From positions 62,001 to 126,000 of the forward strand of contig NZ_FMCU01000010.1 in NCBI RefSeq assembly GCF_900091525.1: a DNA stretch of 64,000 nucleotides, read 5' to 3'. This document shows positions 52,808-62,792 of the stretch, piece after piece. Position 1 is the first letter of the stretch, and each line of letters starts with the position of its first letter. Below the pieces are notes generated by a model. The model was not told where the DNA came from. It made no database searches and was given only the letters and a program-made list of their open reading frames with translations. The position numbers and the translations under genes were made by a program. This stretch comes from Micromonospora matsumotoense (GTDB lineage: Bacteria; Actinomycetota; Actinomycetes; Mycobacteriales; Micromonosporaceae).

Positions 52808-53968
52808 ATGGATTCCCGTACCGGTCTGCCCGTCGTCGGCATGGTGGGTGGCGGCCAACTGGCCCGGATGACCCACCAGGCCGCCATTGCCCTCGGCCAG
52901 TCACTGCGCGTGCTGGCGCTCACCCCCGACGACGGTGCCGCGCTCGTCGCCGCCGACGTCCAGTACGGCGACCACACCGACCCCGCCGCGCTGCGTACCT
53001 TCGCCAAGGGCTGCGACGTGGTCACCTTCGACCACGAGCACGTCCCGACCGAGCACATCCGGGCCCTCGCGGCCGAGGGGGTGAGGCTCTTCCCGCCCGC
53101 CGACGCGTTGCTGCACGCCCAGGACAAGCGGGTCATGCGGGAACGGCTCGGCGCGCTCGGCGCCCCCAACCCCGCGTGGCGGCCGGTGGACGCCCCGGCG
53201 GACCTGCTCGCGTTCGGCGCGGAACAGGGCTGGCCGGTGGTGCTCAAGGCGGCCCGGGGAGGCTACGACGGGCGCGGCGTGTGGCTGGTCGACGACGCCG
53301 GGCAGGCCGCCGAGCTGGCCGCCACCCTGCTCGCCGGTGGCACCTCGCTGATCGTCGAGGAGCGGGTCGCGCTGCGCCGGGAGTTGGCCGTGCAGGTGGC
53401 CCGTTCGCCGTTCGGGCAGGTCGCCGCGTACCCGGTGGTGGAGACGGTGCAGCGGGACGGGATCTGCGTCGAGGTGCTCGCCCCCGCGCCCGGTCTGCCG
53501 GAGGAGCTGGCCGTCGCCGCCCAGCAGCTCGCCATCGACCTGGCCACCGCGCTCGGCGTGGTCGGCCTGCTGGCGGTGGAGCTGTTCCAGACCGATGCCG
53601 GCCTGGTCGTCAACGAGCTGGCGATGCGTCCGCACAACTCCGGGCACTGGACCATCGAGGGGGCCCGGACCTCGCAGTTCGAGCAGCACCTGCGGGCGGT
53701 GCTCGACTACCCGATGGGGGACACCGCGCTGACCGCCCCGGTGGTGGTGATGGCGAACGTGCTCGGCGGTGAGCCGGGTGGGATCTCCCTCGACGAACGG
53801 CTGCACCACCTCTTCGCCGCCGAACCGGGCGCCCGGGTCCACCTGTACGGCAAGCAGGTCCGACCCGGCCGCAAGATCGGGCACGTCACGGTGCTCGGGA
53901 ACGACCTGGACGACGTACGGGCGCGGGCCGCGCGGGCTGCCCGTTGGCTGCGGGAGGGACACGGGTGA
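52808..53968 (+). CDS. purK: N5-carboxyaminoimidazole ribonucleotide synthase
   Basis: 386 residues. ATP-grasp enzyme that carboxylates AIR at N5 in purine synthesis. N-terminal GMVGGGQLARM near residue 14, the ATP site VLKAARGGYDGRGVW, and the substrate segment NELAMRPHNSGHWTIEGA are diagnostic. ATG 52808. Its stop overlaps purE by 4 nt. Confidence 0.96.
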   Translation: MDSRTGLPVVGMVGGGQLARMTHQAAIALGQSLRVLALTPDDGAALVAADVQYGDHTDPAALRTFAKGCDVVTFDHEHVPTEHIRALAAEGVRLFPPADALLHAQDKRVMRERLGALGAPNPAWRPVDAPADLLAFGAEQGWPVVLKAARGGYDGRGVWLVDDAGQAAELAATLLAGGTSLIVEERVALRRELAVQVARSPFGQVAAYPVVETVQRDGICVEVLAPAPGLPEELAVAAQQLAIDLATALGVVGLLAVELFQTDAGLVVNELAMRPHNSGHWTIEGARTSQFEQHLRAVLDYPMGDTALTAPVVVMANVLGGEPGGISLDERLHHLFAAEPGARVHLYGKQVRPGRKIGHVTVLGNDLDDVRARAARAARWLREGHG

Positions 53969-54456
53969 GCACCGTCGGGCTGATCATGGGCAGCGACTCG
54001 GACTGGCCGGTGATGAGGGCCGCCGCCGACACGCTGGACGAGTTCGAGGTGCCGTACGAGGTGGCGGTGATCTCCGCGCACCGCACCCCGGTCAAGATGA
54101 TCGAGTACGGCCGGGACGCCGTCGACCGGGGACTCAAGGTGATCATCGCCGGGGCGGGGGGCGCCGCCGCGCTGCCCGGCATGGTCGCCTCGGTCACCCC
54201 GCTGCCGGTGATCGGCGTACCGGTCCCGCTGAAGCACCTGGACGGGATGGACTCGCTGCTGTCCATCGTGCAGATGCCGGCCGGGATTCCGGTGGCCACC
54301 GTGTCGATCGGCAACGCCCGCAACGCCGGCCTGCTGGCGGTCCGCATCCTCGGTGCCACCGACCCGGCGCTGCTCGCCCGGATGACCGCCTTCCAGGCCG
54401 ACCTGGAGGACCTGGTCGCCGAGAAGGACGCCGCCCTCCGCGCCTCCCTGGCCTGA
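53965..54456 (+). CDS. purE: N5-CAIR mutase
   Basis: 163 residues, class I PurE. Moves the carboxyl group of N5-CAIR to C4. Motifs: GSDSDWPVM near residue 9, ISAHRTP near 37, and AGAGGAAALPGMVAS. GTG 53965 overlaps the purK stop (GTGA) and has GGGAGGG just upstream. The purK-purE pair is followed some 7 kb later by an acyl-CoA dehydrogenase; in M. tuberculosis purE and fadE25 are adjacent, so two genes have been inserted. Confidence 0.97.
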   Translation: MSTVGLIMGSDSDWPVMRAAADTLDEFEVPYEVAVISAHRTPVKMIEYGRDAVDRGLKVIIAGAGGAAALPGMVASVTPLPVIGVPVPLKHLDGMDSLLSIVQMPAGIPVATVSIGNARNAGLLAVRILGATDPALLARMTAFQADLEDLVAEKDAALRASLA

Positions 54457-54809
54457 CGGACACCCCCGCCCCACCGACCCAGGGCTGCCCTCGCCCGATG
54501 TTGCCGGGCGGGCTGCCCTCGCAGTGGGGGCGATACTGCGGCATCCAGGCGTCGCCGACACCGCAACCTCACCCCCATTGAGTCGATCACGCAAGGCACG
54601 CCACCCCGTTGACCGGACGGGCGTGGCGGGGCCGATCGCGCAGGGACCGGGCGTGCTCAAGCGCTACCGGGGCACGCCGGGCCCACCCCTGACGTCGCGG
54701 CCACCGGGCCCACCCCTGACGCCCGCGGCCACCGGGCCAACCCCTGACGCCCGCGACCACCGGGCCCACTCAGCCCAGCCACCGTCCGACCCCGCCGTGA
54801 CCCTCCGCT
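54457..54809. repeat. Gap after purE: hairpin and 28-bp tandem repeats
   Basis: 353 bp without a gene. GGGCTGCCCTCGC occurs twice (54482-54494, 54510-54522), with a 6-bp stem between (54492-54497 and 54505-54510) that may end purE transcription. At 54673-54772 a 28-bp unit (CCACCGGGCCCACCCCTGAC...) is repeated in tandem: two complete copies at 54701-54756, flanked by a partial copy on each side. The array lies just downstream of the 3' end of the convergent membrane protein gene. No spacers, so not CRISPR. Confidence 0.6.
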
Positions 54810-57800
54810 TCATCTCATGGCGCGCAGGGCCGTCTGCAGCCGGTCCTGGGCGCGGCGGCGACGCTCGTTGCTCGCCCCGAGCACCAGCAGCACCAGGCCG
54901 ACCGGGATGAGCACCAGCCAGGGGCCGAGGCTGAACAAGGCGTGCACCGCCGCGATCGCGGTCACCGCCGCGCCGACGATCACCGGGGCCTGCTGCCGGC
55001 TGGTCGAGCCGAAGACGAGCACCGCCACCGCACCGAGCAGCAGGAGCACCTGACGCAGCATGCTGGAGTCGGTGGCCAGCACGATCGCCAGCGTCGGCAC
55101 GAACGCCGCGACCAGCGCCGGGCCGTACGCCACCCAGCTGGACAGATCCGGGCGGTGGCGTAGCTCCAGCATGCCGACCAGCAGGGCGAGCGCCGCGAAC
55201 GGCAGCGTGTACGCCTCGGGCAGCGCCACGTCGGCGACCCGCATCAGGATCCACCAGGCGACGATCTCGCAGGCGACCACCGCCCAGAAGAGGATCCGCC
55301 GCTCCACCGGTCGCCGCCCCGGCCGGACGGCGGCCAATCCCAGCACCGCTCCCCAGGCGGCGAGCAGGGCGGCGATGTGCCGGGGGGAGTCGAACGCCAG
55401 GGCCAGGGCGATGAGCGCGGCGGCGTACCCGCTCCACTCGACCGTGGCGGCCTCCCGTTGCGCCTCGGGTCGACGCAGCCGGGGCAGCGTCGCGGCGAAG
55501 ACCTGCAACGCCGCGCCCACGGCGAGCACCCCGAACGCCGACCAGACGGCGGCCAACCCGGCCACCAGACCGGCGGTGAGCACGAAGAGCTGCGCCATCA
55601 GCGAGGCGAACAGCCAGCCGAGGATGCGGGCCTGCCCGGTGGTGCCGAAGAACGCGGCGACCGCGCCGACGCCGACCGCGCCGCCCAGGGTGAACAGGGT
55701 CAGGCCCTGATCGGCCAGGCTGCCGGCCAGCCCCGCGCCGCCGCCGGCCAGCCCGATGAGGAAGACCAGCACCCGGGCCAGTCGCAGCGACCGGGCCCGC
55801 TCGGCCAGCGGGGGCGGCGGGGTCAACGCGAGCCCCAGCATCGAGATGGTGAACACGGCGAGGGCGGCCAACGCGTTCTGCGGCCAGGCCATGCCCAGGG
55901 CGATCGGCGTGATCAGCAGCGTCACCGCCAGGCCGGGCAGCACCACCGGCACCGCCCGGGACCGACGCCCACCGGACAGGCCGGTGGCGGCCAGCGCGGC
56001 GGTGCCGGTGAGCAGCAGCGCGGTGAGCACGTGCGTCGGGTCGACCAGCTCCGGCGGCGGGGTACGCAGCTGCGGCGGTGGCCCCTGCCAGATGTGGGCG
56101 AGCATCCGGTGCGGCTCGACCAGCGCCACGAAGAGCAGCGGCGCGAGGGAGATCAGGGCCAGCACGGTGGGTACGGCCGCCGCGGCCAACGCCCCGGCGG
56201 CGGGGCTGATCCGCCACCGTCGCTGCGTACCGTCGTCCGGCAGCCGGCGCAGCGCCCCGTCCAGCAGGACCGTCCAGCGGCGCGTCGGCTGGGCGGACCC
56301 GACCGGTGGCACGGTCGCGGCCCGGACCAGTTCGGCGAGCACCCCGAGCAGCGCCGCCGCGGCGGCGAACACCCCGGACGGCAGGTCGACGAAGATGGCG
56401 GCCAGCGCGCTGATGGTCGCCCCACCGGCGATCGCCGCGCTCGCGTACGGCAGATACTGCGGGACCTGGCGACGGACGGCGGCCACGGCGGCGAGTCCGA
56501 AGCTGGACGCGGCCAACGCGGCGGTCAGCACCACCTGCGCCCCGTGGCCGAACTCGGCGGCGAGGGCGGCCACCGCACCGGGGAGCGCGAGCAGCGCGGC
56601 GGCCGTCGCCGCGCCCCCGATCTGCACCAGGTGCGGCGGCATCCCCTCGGTCTCGACGTCGTCCACCAGGGAGGGGGCGACGGACCGGGCCACCGCCGCG
56701 ACGGCCAGCCCGATCAGCGCGATGCCGCCCAGGGCGAGCGCGGTGGTCCACGGGCGCACCAGTCCGGCCCCGGCGGCGTGCAGCGCGACCACCCCGGCGA
56801 CGGTGGCCCGGGACAGCCCGGCGCGCGGGTCGGCGGAGGCCACCGCGGCCATCGCGAACACGGTGGCGACGGTCAGCCCCACCAGGACGGGCGACCACCA
56901 GGGCAGGTCGAAGGCGGCCGGGACGCCGACGGTGGCCAGCACCGCGCCGACGCCCGCCACGTCGTACTTCCAGGGGGCGGGGAGCAGGATCGCGGCGGCC
57001 AGTGCGAGCAGCGCCAGTGCGACCGGGGCCTGCCAGGTCTGGCCGCCGGTCGGCGCGGCCGGCCAGCCGGTGAGGTCGCCGGCCCAGATCGGGCCCGGGG
57101 TGGCCAGCACACCCACCCCGCCGCGCAGCGCCGACCAGCCGGCAAGCACCCCGATCAGGGCGGCGCCGACGGCGATGCCGAGCACCGGCCCGCGACGCCA
57201 CTCCTCGGGCATCGCCCGGGCGGCGACGGCGACCACCAGCACCAGTACGGCGGCGACCGCGAGCTGCCCGCCGGGGGAGATCACCGCCGTGATCCGGGCC
57301 AGGGTGGCGATCAGCGCCGCGGTGACGGCGGCGGCGGCCAGGTCGGCGCCGTCCAGCGCCAGGTCGGAACGCCGACCCGCGTCGATCCGGCCGGCGAAGA
57401 GCAGCAGCAGGGTGGCGATCAGCATCAGCCCGCCGAGCCAGGCGTCGGCGGCCGTCCGGCCCGGGGCGAAGAAGGCCGCCCCGATCACCGCCAACGCGCC
57501 CAGCCCGGTGCCGACGGCGTGCGGCAGGCTCAGGTGCCGCTGCGACACCTGCATCATCGCCGCATAGCCGAGGGTGACGCAGACGGCCAGGAAGCTCGCC
57601 GCCAGGATCGGCACCGTCAACTCCCGGAGCACCGCCGGGGTGAGCACCGGACCGGACGGCTCGGTGGCCGCGACGAACGCGGCGACCGCGCCGGGCAGCG
57701 CCAACGCCGCCCCACCGGCCGCCCACCCGGAGAGGACGTCGGCGGCGGCCGGGGCGATCCGCACCCGGGGTGCGAGCGCCACCAGCACGCCCGCCAGCAT

Positions 57801-59702
57801 CAGCACGGCCAGGGCGGCGGCGGTCACCGACGGCCGGCTCAGCGCGGCGCCGGCCCCGATGAACCCGACCACGGTGGCGGTGCCGGCGTGCACCACGGCC
57901 GCCCGGGTCGTGCCGGCGGAGATCCCGGCAACGCCGATCGCGACCGCCGCCAGCACCATCGGCCAGGGCGCCGCCACCCACCCCAGGCCCAGTGAGGCGG
58001 GTACGGCCAGCGCGGTCAGCCCCGCGCCGACCACCGCGAACTCGCGGCGGATCTCCGGCGGCAGGGCCAGCACCGCCGCGACGGTGAGCAGCAGGGCGCT
58101 GGCGGCGAGCTGCCCGGCGGACGGACCGGCCGTCGCCGCCACCTCGCCAGGGAACGCGGTCAGGTCGGCCCGCCAGGCCGGCAGCGCCGCCTGGACCGGT
58201 GCCAGCCCGGCCCGCAGGGCGCCGCCGGCCACCACCAGGCCGCTGACGGTCAGCGCCGCGGCGGAGGCGAGCTGCGGCCCACGCCGGGCCGCCTCCGGTA
58301 CGGCCCGCACGGCCAGCCCGGTCAGCATGATGACCACGGCTATCAACAGCAACGCCCGGTCCGGGAAGGCCACCGCGGCGATCCGCCCGAGCGCGCCGAT
58401 CACGGCCAGGGTGAGGATGCCGGCCCCGACGTCCGGCAGTGGCGGGCGGCGCAGCAGCAGGGTGCCGGCCAGGGCCACCACCGCGGCCAGCAGCAGCGCC
58501 GCACCCGCCCCGGTGGCCGCCGGCACGGTCTGCACCCGCAGCAGCGCGGTGACCGCGTACGCCAGGGCGAGCGCCACCGCCACCCCGTGCAGCAGCCAGG
58601 TCAGCTCGGGCAGCCCCGGCACCGGTCGGGCCGCACCGGTCGGGGTGGCCGCCGCGCCGTCGAGCACCTCGGCCGACTCCTCGGGCGCGCCCTCCGGCCG
58701 ACCGTCCGGGGTGACCCGCTGCCGGGGCGGCGCGGTGGGGGTGGCGGTCGTGGGCTCCGGTCGGGCCGGTCGTTCCCGCATGATGCCGGAGCGGACCAGT
58801 CCGAGGTCGAGCACGGCCACCACGGTGAGCACCACGGCCCAGCCGGTCGGGCCGCTGATCCACCCGTAGGCGAGCAACGGCACCACGGGTTGGGCGGCCA
58901 GCACCGCCGCGAACCGGGGGGCCCGTAGGCCGGTGCCGGCGGCGTAGGCGAGGGCGACCCCGGTGGTCAGCGCGAAGATCGCACCGGAGAAGATCGCCCC
59001 GGAGGCGCCGATCCGGTCCACCGCCCACAGGGCGTACCCGGCCAGCGGCACCAGCAGCAGGCCGACCGTGGCGATCGTCTCGGCGGTGGAGGTCAGCCCC
59101 CGCTTGGCCAGCACCGGCGGGGCGAGCAGCAGCAGCACGGTGGCGACCAGCAGGATGCCGAGCCGGGCCAGGGCGTCCATCGAACTGGTCGCGACGGCGG
59201 CGAAGACCACCGCGGCCACCGCCAGCACCAGGGCGCCCAGCCCGAGGGGGATGTTCTGCACCTCCCGGGAGGACGCCTCCGCCGGATGCTCCGGGTTGTC
59301 CGCGCCCAGCCAGGTGGCGGTCCGGTACGGCGGTGGGAGCGGTGGTTCGTCCGGGCCGGCCGGGGTGCCCTGCCGGGGCACCCGGGGCGGCGCTCCGGTG
59401 GTGGCGGTCGGCGGTCGGCGGCCCGCCTTGCGGCGCAGCACCCGACGCGGCCGGGTGGCCTGCTTGACGCGTTCCTCACCGGCGTGGGCGAGGATGTCGC
59501 GCTGGAAGAGGGCGGCCTGCATCTTGGCGGCGATCTGCCGTTGCTCCCGGGCGATCTCGGCGTCGCGTGCCTTCATCTCCGCGATGGAGCGTTCGATCTC
59601 GGCCAGGTGCTCGCGCCACTGCGGTTGCTCGGCCCCGCAGTTGGGGCAGCGGGCCGCCGGCTTGATCTGCCGCCCGCACGAGGAGCACTGGAAGCTCTCC
59701 AC
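54810..59702 (-). CDS. Giant polytopic membrane protein (SCO7613-like)
   Basis: 1630 residues. The N-terminus has a zinc ribbon with two CxxC pairs (CSSCG, CPNCG), a charged coiled coil at about 35-75, a proline-rich linker, and then nearly 1500 residues of hydrophobic helices (well over 30 segments) with internal similarity between blocks, as if built by repeated duplication. Such SCO7613-like proteins are known in actinobacteria, function unknown. GTG 59702 follows GGAGGG with 6-nt spacing; the longer frame to 59747 lacks a ribosome site. Loci with ugd suggest an envelope role, but this is speculative. Confidence 0.82.
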   Translation of the reverse strand: MESFQCSSCGRQIKPAARCPNCGAEQPQWREHLAEIERSIAEMKARDAEIAREQRQIAAKMQAALFQRDILAHAGEERVKQATRPRRVLRRKAGRRPPTATTGAPPRVPRQGTPAGPDEPPLPPPYRTATWLGADNPEHPAEASSREVQNIPLGLGALVLAVAAVVFAAVATSSMDALARLGILLVATVLLLLAPPVLAKRGLTSTAETIATVGLLLVPLAGYALWAVDRIGASGAIFSGAIFALTTGVALAYAAGTGLRAPRFAAVLAAQPVVPLLAYGWISGPTGWAVVLTVVAVLDLGLVRSGIMRERPARPEPTTATPTAPPRQRVTPDGRPEGAPEESAEVLDGAAATPTGAARPVPGLPELTWLLHGVAVALALAYAVTALLRVQTVPAATGAGAALLLAAVVALAGTLLLRRPPLPDVGAGILTLAVIGALGRIAAVAFPDRALLLIAVVIMLTGLAVRAVPEAARRGPQLASAAALTVSGLVVAGGALRAGLAPVQAALPAWRADLTAFPGEVAATAGPSAGQLAASALLLTVAAVLALPPEIRREFAVVGAGLTALAVPASLGLGWVAAPWPMVLAAVAIGVAGISAGTTRAAVVHAGTATVVGFIGAGAALSRPSVTAAALAVLMLAGVLVALAPRVRIAPAAADVLSGWAAGGAALALPGAVAAFVAATEPSGPVLTPAVLRELTVPILAASFLAVCVTLGYAAMMQVSQRHLSLPHAVGTGLGALAVIGAAFFAPGRTAADAWLGGLMLIATLLLLFAGRIDAGRRSDLALDGADLAAAAVTAALIATLARITAVISPGGQLAVAAVLVLVVAVAARAMPEEWRRGPVLGIAVGAALIGVLAGWSALRGGVGVLATPGPIWAGDLTGWPAAPTGGQTWQAPVALALLALAAAILLPAPWKYDVAGVGAVLATVGVPAAFDLPWWSPVLVGLTVATVFAMAAVASADPRAGLSRATVAGVVALHAAGAGLVRPWTTALALGGIALIGLAVAAVARSVAPSLVDDVETEGMPPHLVQIGGAATAAALLALPGAVAALAAEFGHGAQVVLTAALAASSFGLAAVAAVRRQVPQYLPYASAAIAGGATISALAAIFVDLPSGVFAAAAALLGVLAELVRAATVPPVGSAQPTRRWTVLLDGALRRLPDDGTQRRWRISPAAGALAAAAVPTVLALISLAPLLFVALVEPHRMLAHIWQGPPPQLRTPPPELVDPTHVLTALLLTGTAALAATGLSGGRRSRAVPVVLPGLAVTLLITPIALGMAWPQNALAALAVFTISMLGLALTPPPPLAERARSLRLARVLVFLIGLAGGGAGLAGSLADQGLTLFTLGGAVGVGAVAAFFGTTGQARILGWLFASLMAQLFVLTAGLVAGLAAVWSAFGVLAVGAALQVFAATLPRLRRPEAQREAATVEWSGYAAALIALALAFDSPRHIAALLAAWGAVLGLAAVRPGRRPVERRILFWAVVACEIVAWWILMRVADVALPEAYTLPFAALALLVGMLELRHRPDLSSWVAYGPALVAAFVPTLAIVLATDSSMLRQVLLLLGAVAVLVFGSTSRQQAPVIVGAAVTAIAAVHALFSLGPWLVLIPVGLVLLVLGASNERRRRAQDRLQTALRAMR

Positions 59703-59806
59703 GACATCCCTCCACCCGGCCGGCCGCACTGTGGACGCCGTCCCCACGCAGCATGCCCTGAGCGGGCGTGGATTTCGACACCTGCCGCTCCGTTAGGGGT
59801 ACAAAA

Positions 59807-59849
59807 AACGCGCCGGTGCGGGGAGTGTCACCTCCCGCACCGGCGCGTT
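59807..59849 (-). terminator. Rho-independent terminator of ugd
   Basis: A perfect 16-bp stem (59849-59834 with 59822-59807, minus strand) is directly followed by TTTTTT, a classic intrinsic terminator and the only one with a U-tract I found in the window. It begins 11 bp after the ugd stop. Confidence 0.92.
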
Positions 59850-59859
59850 CCGGGCATTG

Positions 59860-61287
59860 TCAGGGGCGTCCCATGCCCCGGTATTCCCAGCCGGCCTGGG
59901 TCCACAGTGCCGCGTCGAGGCAGTTACGGCCGTCGACGACCTTGCGCCCGGCGGCCAGTTCGCCGAGGGCGACCGGGTCGGCGTTGCGGAAGTCGGCCCA
60001 CTCGGTGAGTACGCAGACCAGGTCGGCGCCGGAGACCGCGTCGTTCATGCTGTCCTCGAAGATCAGCTCCGGGGCGATCCGGCGGGCGTTCGCGGCGCCC
60101 TGCGGGTCGTACACGTGCACGTCGGCGCCGGCCTTGGCGAGCAGTGCGGCGACCGCGAGCGCCGGGGCGTCGCGGACGTCGTCGGTGTTGGGTTTGAAGG
60201 TCGCGCCGAGCACCGCGATCCGGGTGCCGGAGAAGTCCGGGCCGGCCGGGCCGGTGCGGCGGCCGAGCAGGTCGGCGGCGAGCTGGAGGACCCGGGTCCG
60301 GCGACGCAGGTTGATCAGGTCCACCTCGTGCAGGAAGCGCAGCGCCTCGCCGGCGCCCAGCTCCTGGGCGCGGGCCTGGAAGGCGCGGATGTCCTTGGGC
60401 AGGCAGGCGCCGCCGAAGCCGAGGCCGGCCTGGAGGAACCGGTTGCCGATCCGAGGGTCGTAGCCGATGGCGCGGGCGAGTTGGGTGACGTCGCCGCCGC
60501 TGGCCTCGCAGACCTCGGCCATCGCGTTGATGAAGGAGATCTTGGTGGCCAGGAAGGCGTTCGCGGCGACCTTGACCAGCTCGGCGGTGGCGAAGTCGGT
60601 GACCACCAGTGGGACCTCCCGGTCCTCGGTGGCGGCCAGGTCGAAGACGCCCTTGTGGGCGGCGTAGAGCATGGCGTTGGCCCACTCGCTCTTGACGCCG
60701 ACCACGATCCGGTTGGGGCGCAGCACGTCGTCGACGGCGAAGCCCTCCTGGAGGAACTCGGGGCTCCAGGCCACCTCGACGGCCAGGTCGGTGGGGGTGT
60801 GCTTGCCGACGAGCTGCTCCACCCACTCGGCGGTGCCGACCGGCACGGTGGACTTGCCGACGATCAGCGCCTTGCGGGTGAGCTGCTGGGCCAGGGCGGT
60901 CACCGAGGCCTCGACGTACGACAGGTCGGCGCCCATGCCGTCGGCGCGCTGCGGGGTGCCGACGCAGATGAAGTGCACGTCGCCGAAGTCGGCGGTCTCG
61001 GCGATGTCGGTCGAGAACCGCAGCCGGCCGGCGGCCAGGTTACGCCGCAGCAGCTCGTCGAGGCCCGGTTCGTGGATCGGCACCTCGCCCGCGTTCAGCT
61101 TGGCGATCTTGTCGACGTCGACGTCGAAGCCGAGGACCTCGTAGCCCAACTCGGCGTAGCAGATGGCGTACGTCGCGCCGAGGTAGCCGGTGCCGAGGAA
61201 GGTCACCCGCGGACGCGGCGCACCCGAGGGGGGCGTCACCGGGGAGATGGTCGGCGCCGGCTGGATGTTCGGGTACGGGATCGTCAC
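59860..61287 (-). CDS. ugd: UDP-glucose 6-dehydrogenase
   Basis: 475 residues. Oxidises UDP-glucose to UDP-glucuronate with NAD+, feeding surface polysaccharide or glycolipid synthesis. NAD fold GTGYLGATYA near residue 30, VGTPQ, and the catalytic Cys in GFGGACLPKD near 280. GTG 61287 is preceded by GGAGAAG; the 25 residues before the NAD fold are proline-rich and may be partly non-essential. GDP-mannose dehydrogenase is the alternative but motif details favour UDP-glucose. Confidence 0.92.
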   Translation of the reverse strand: MTIPYPNIQPAPTISPVTPPSGAPRPRVTFLGTGYLGATYAICYAELGYEVLGFDVDVDKIAKLNAGEVPIHEPGLDELLRRNLAAGRLRFSTDIAETADFGDVHFICVGTPQRADGMGADLSYVEASVTALAQQLTRKALIVGKSTVPVGTAEWVEQLVGKHTPTDLAVEVAWSPEFLQEGFAVDDVLRPNRIVVGVKSEWANAMLYAAHKGVFDLAATEDREVPLVVTDFATAELVKVAANAFLATKISFINAMAEVCEASGGDVTQLARAIGYDPRIGNRFLQAGLGFGGACLPKDIRAFQARAQELGAGEALRFLHEVDLINLRRRTRVLQLAADLLGRRTGPAGPDFSGTRIAVLGATFKPNTDDVRDAPALAVAALLAKAGADVHVYDPQGAANARRIAPELIFEDSMNDAVSGADLVCVLTEWADFRNADPVALGELAAGRKVVDGRNCLDAALWTQAGWEYRGMGRP

Positions 61288-61422
61288 GCCTGTCTTCTCC
61301 GCTCGCGCTGGCGGCGCTTCACTGCGTCGCAATCGGCTGCGGCGCCTGGCCGGGCACCGATGGAAAACCTGTCGTCATGTCAGCGTAGTTGTGCGCTCTC
61401 GGGGGCCGCGCGGCGTGATCCT

Positions 61423-61434
61423 ACCTGTCGGTAA
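61423..61434 (+). promoter_or_regulatory. Possible operator upstream of acyl-CoA dehydrogenase
   Basis: TACC-TGTC-GGTA, 100 bp before the ATG. Short, and only suggestive of a TetR-type site. The whole stretch between ugd and the dehydrogenase gene (about 245 bp) must hold both promoters. Confidence 0.2.
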
Positions 61435-61533
61435 CATGACGGGGGTCGCGATGGCTATTCTTCAACTGCAGCAGTCGGCGGCCTGAGGGACGTCACAGAC
61501 TGCGCATGATAGCCGTGAAATGGGAGGGTCGAC

Positions 61534-62697
61534 ATGGCCGCAGAGCAGACGTTCGACGTCTACCGGTTGCCCGAGGAGCACGACGCGATCCGCGAGGCGG
61601 TCCGCGATGTCTGTGCCGCCAAGGTGGCCCCGCACGCGGCCGAGGCCGACGAGACCGGCGAGTTCCCCCAGACGTCGTACGACGCGCTGCGGGCCGCCGA
61701 TTTCCACGCCCCGCACATCCCCGTCGAGTACGGCGGTGCGGGCGCGGACGCCCTGGCCACCGCGATCGTGATCGAGGAGGTGGCCCGCGCCTGCGCCTCG
61801 TCCGCCCTGATCCCGGCCGGCAACAAGCTCGGCACCATGCCGCTGATCCTGGCCGGCTCCGAGGAACTCAAGCAGCGCTACCTGACCCCGGTCGCCGCCG
61901 GCGAGGGGATGTTCTCGTACTGTCTCTCGGAGCCGGAGGCGGGTAGTGATGCGGCGTCGATGACGACGCGCGCGGTGCGTGACGGTGATCACTGGGTGCT
62001 CAACGGGGTGAAGCGGTGGATCACCAACGCGGGGGTGTCGGAGTTCTACACGGTGTTCGCGGTGACCGATCCGGCGGCCCGGTCGCGGGGCATCTCGGCG
62101 TTCGTGGTGGAGAAGTCCGATCCGGGGGTCAGCTTCGGCGCGCCGGAGAAGAAGTTGGGCATCAAGGGTTCGCCGACCCGGGAGGTCTACCTCGACAACG
62201 TACGCATCCCCGCGGACCGCATCATCGGCGAGCAGGGCACCGGGTTCGGCACCGCGATGCGGACCCTGGACCACACCAGGGTCACCATCGCCGCCCAGGC
62301 CGTCGGGATCGCCCAGGGGGCTCTGGACTACGCCAAGGGGTACGTGCGGGAGCGTAAGCAGTTCGGCAAGGCGGTCGCGGAGTTCCAGGGTGTGCAGTTC
62401 ATGCTCGCCGACATGGGCATGAAACTGGAGGCCGCCCGGCAGTTGACCTATGCGGCGGCCGGGAAGTCGGAGCGGGGTGACGCGGACCTGACGTACTTCG
62501 GTGCGGCGGCGAAGTGCTTCGCCTCGGATGCGGCGATGGAGATCACCACGGACGCGGTGCAGTTGCTCGGCGGGTACGGCTACACCCGCGACTACCCGGT
62601 CGAGCGGATGATGCGCGACGCCAAGATCACCCAGATCTACGAAGGCACCAACCAGGTCCAACGCATCGTCATGGCCCGCCAACTCCTCAAGGACTGA
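61534..62697 (+). CDS. Acyl-CoA dehydrogenase
   Basis: 387 residues, a full FadE-type flavoenzyme for the first step of beta-oxidation or branched-chain amino acid breakdown. Signatures: YCLSEPEAGSDAASM near residue 130 and LLGGYGYTRDYPVERMMRDAK near 340. The catalytic Glu is in QIYEGTNQ near 370, the place used by short-chain and isovaleryl types. ATG 61534 is preceded by GGGAGGG. Comparable to fadE25 beside purE in mycobacteria. Confidence 0.95.
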   Translation: MAAEQTFDVYRLPEEHDAIREAVRDVCAAKVAPHAAEADETGEFPQTSYDALRAADFHAPHIPVEYGGAGADALATAIVIEEVARACASSALIPAGNKLGTMPLILAGSEELKQRYLTPVAAGEGMFSYCLSEPEAGSDAASMTTRAVRDGDHWVLNGVKRWITNAGVSEFYTVFAVTDPAARSRGISAFVVEKSDPGVSFGAPEKKLGIKGSPTREVYLDNVRIPADRIIGEQGTGFGTAMRTLDHTRVTIAAQAVGIAQGALDYAKGYVRERKQFGKAVAEFQGVQFMLADMGMKLEAARQLTYAAAGKSERGDADLTYFGAAAKCFASDAAMEITTDAVQLLGGYGYTRDYPVERMMRDAKITQIYEGTNQVQRIVMARQLLKD

Positions 62698-62792
62698 CCG
62701 CCTGTCTCGTAGCTCTTCCGTCCCGGACGCCTGCTTCGCACCTGACAGTCTGTGTCAGTCGTCCACCTCGGCGGCAGGAGGGTGCTGGCGGG

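Noticed and set aside
54673..54772. Possible CRISPR array
   Set aside because: Units are contiguous without spacers and vary in sequence; no cas genes nearby.
55377..57995. Long plus-strand frame (872 codons) inside the giant membrane protein gene
   Set aside because: Low-complexity Gly/Arg/Gln/His translation, no start context; shadow of the minus-strand gene.
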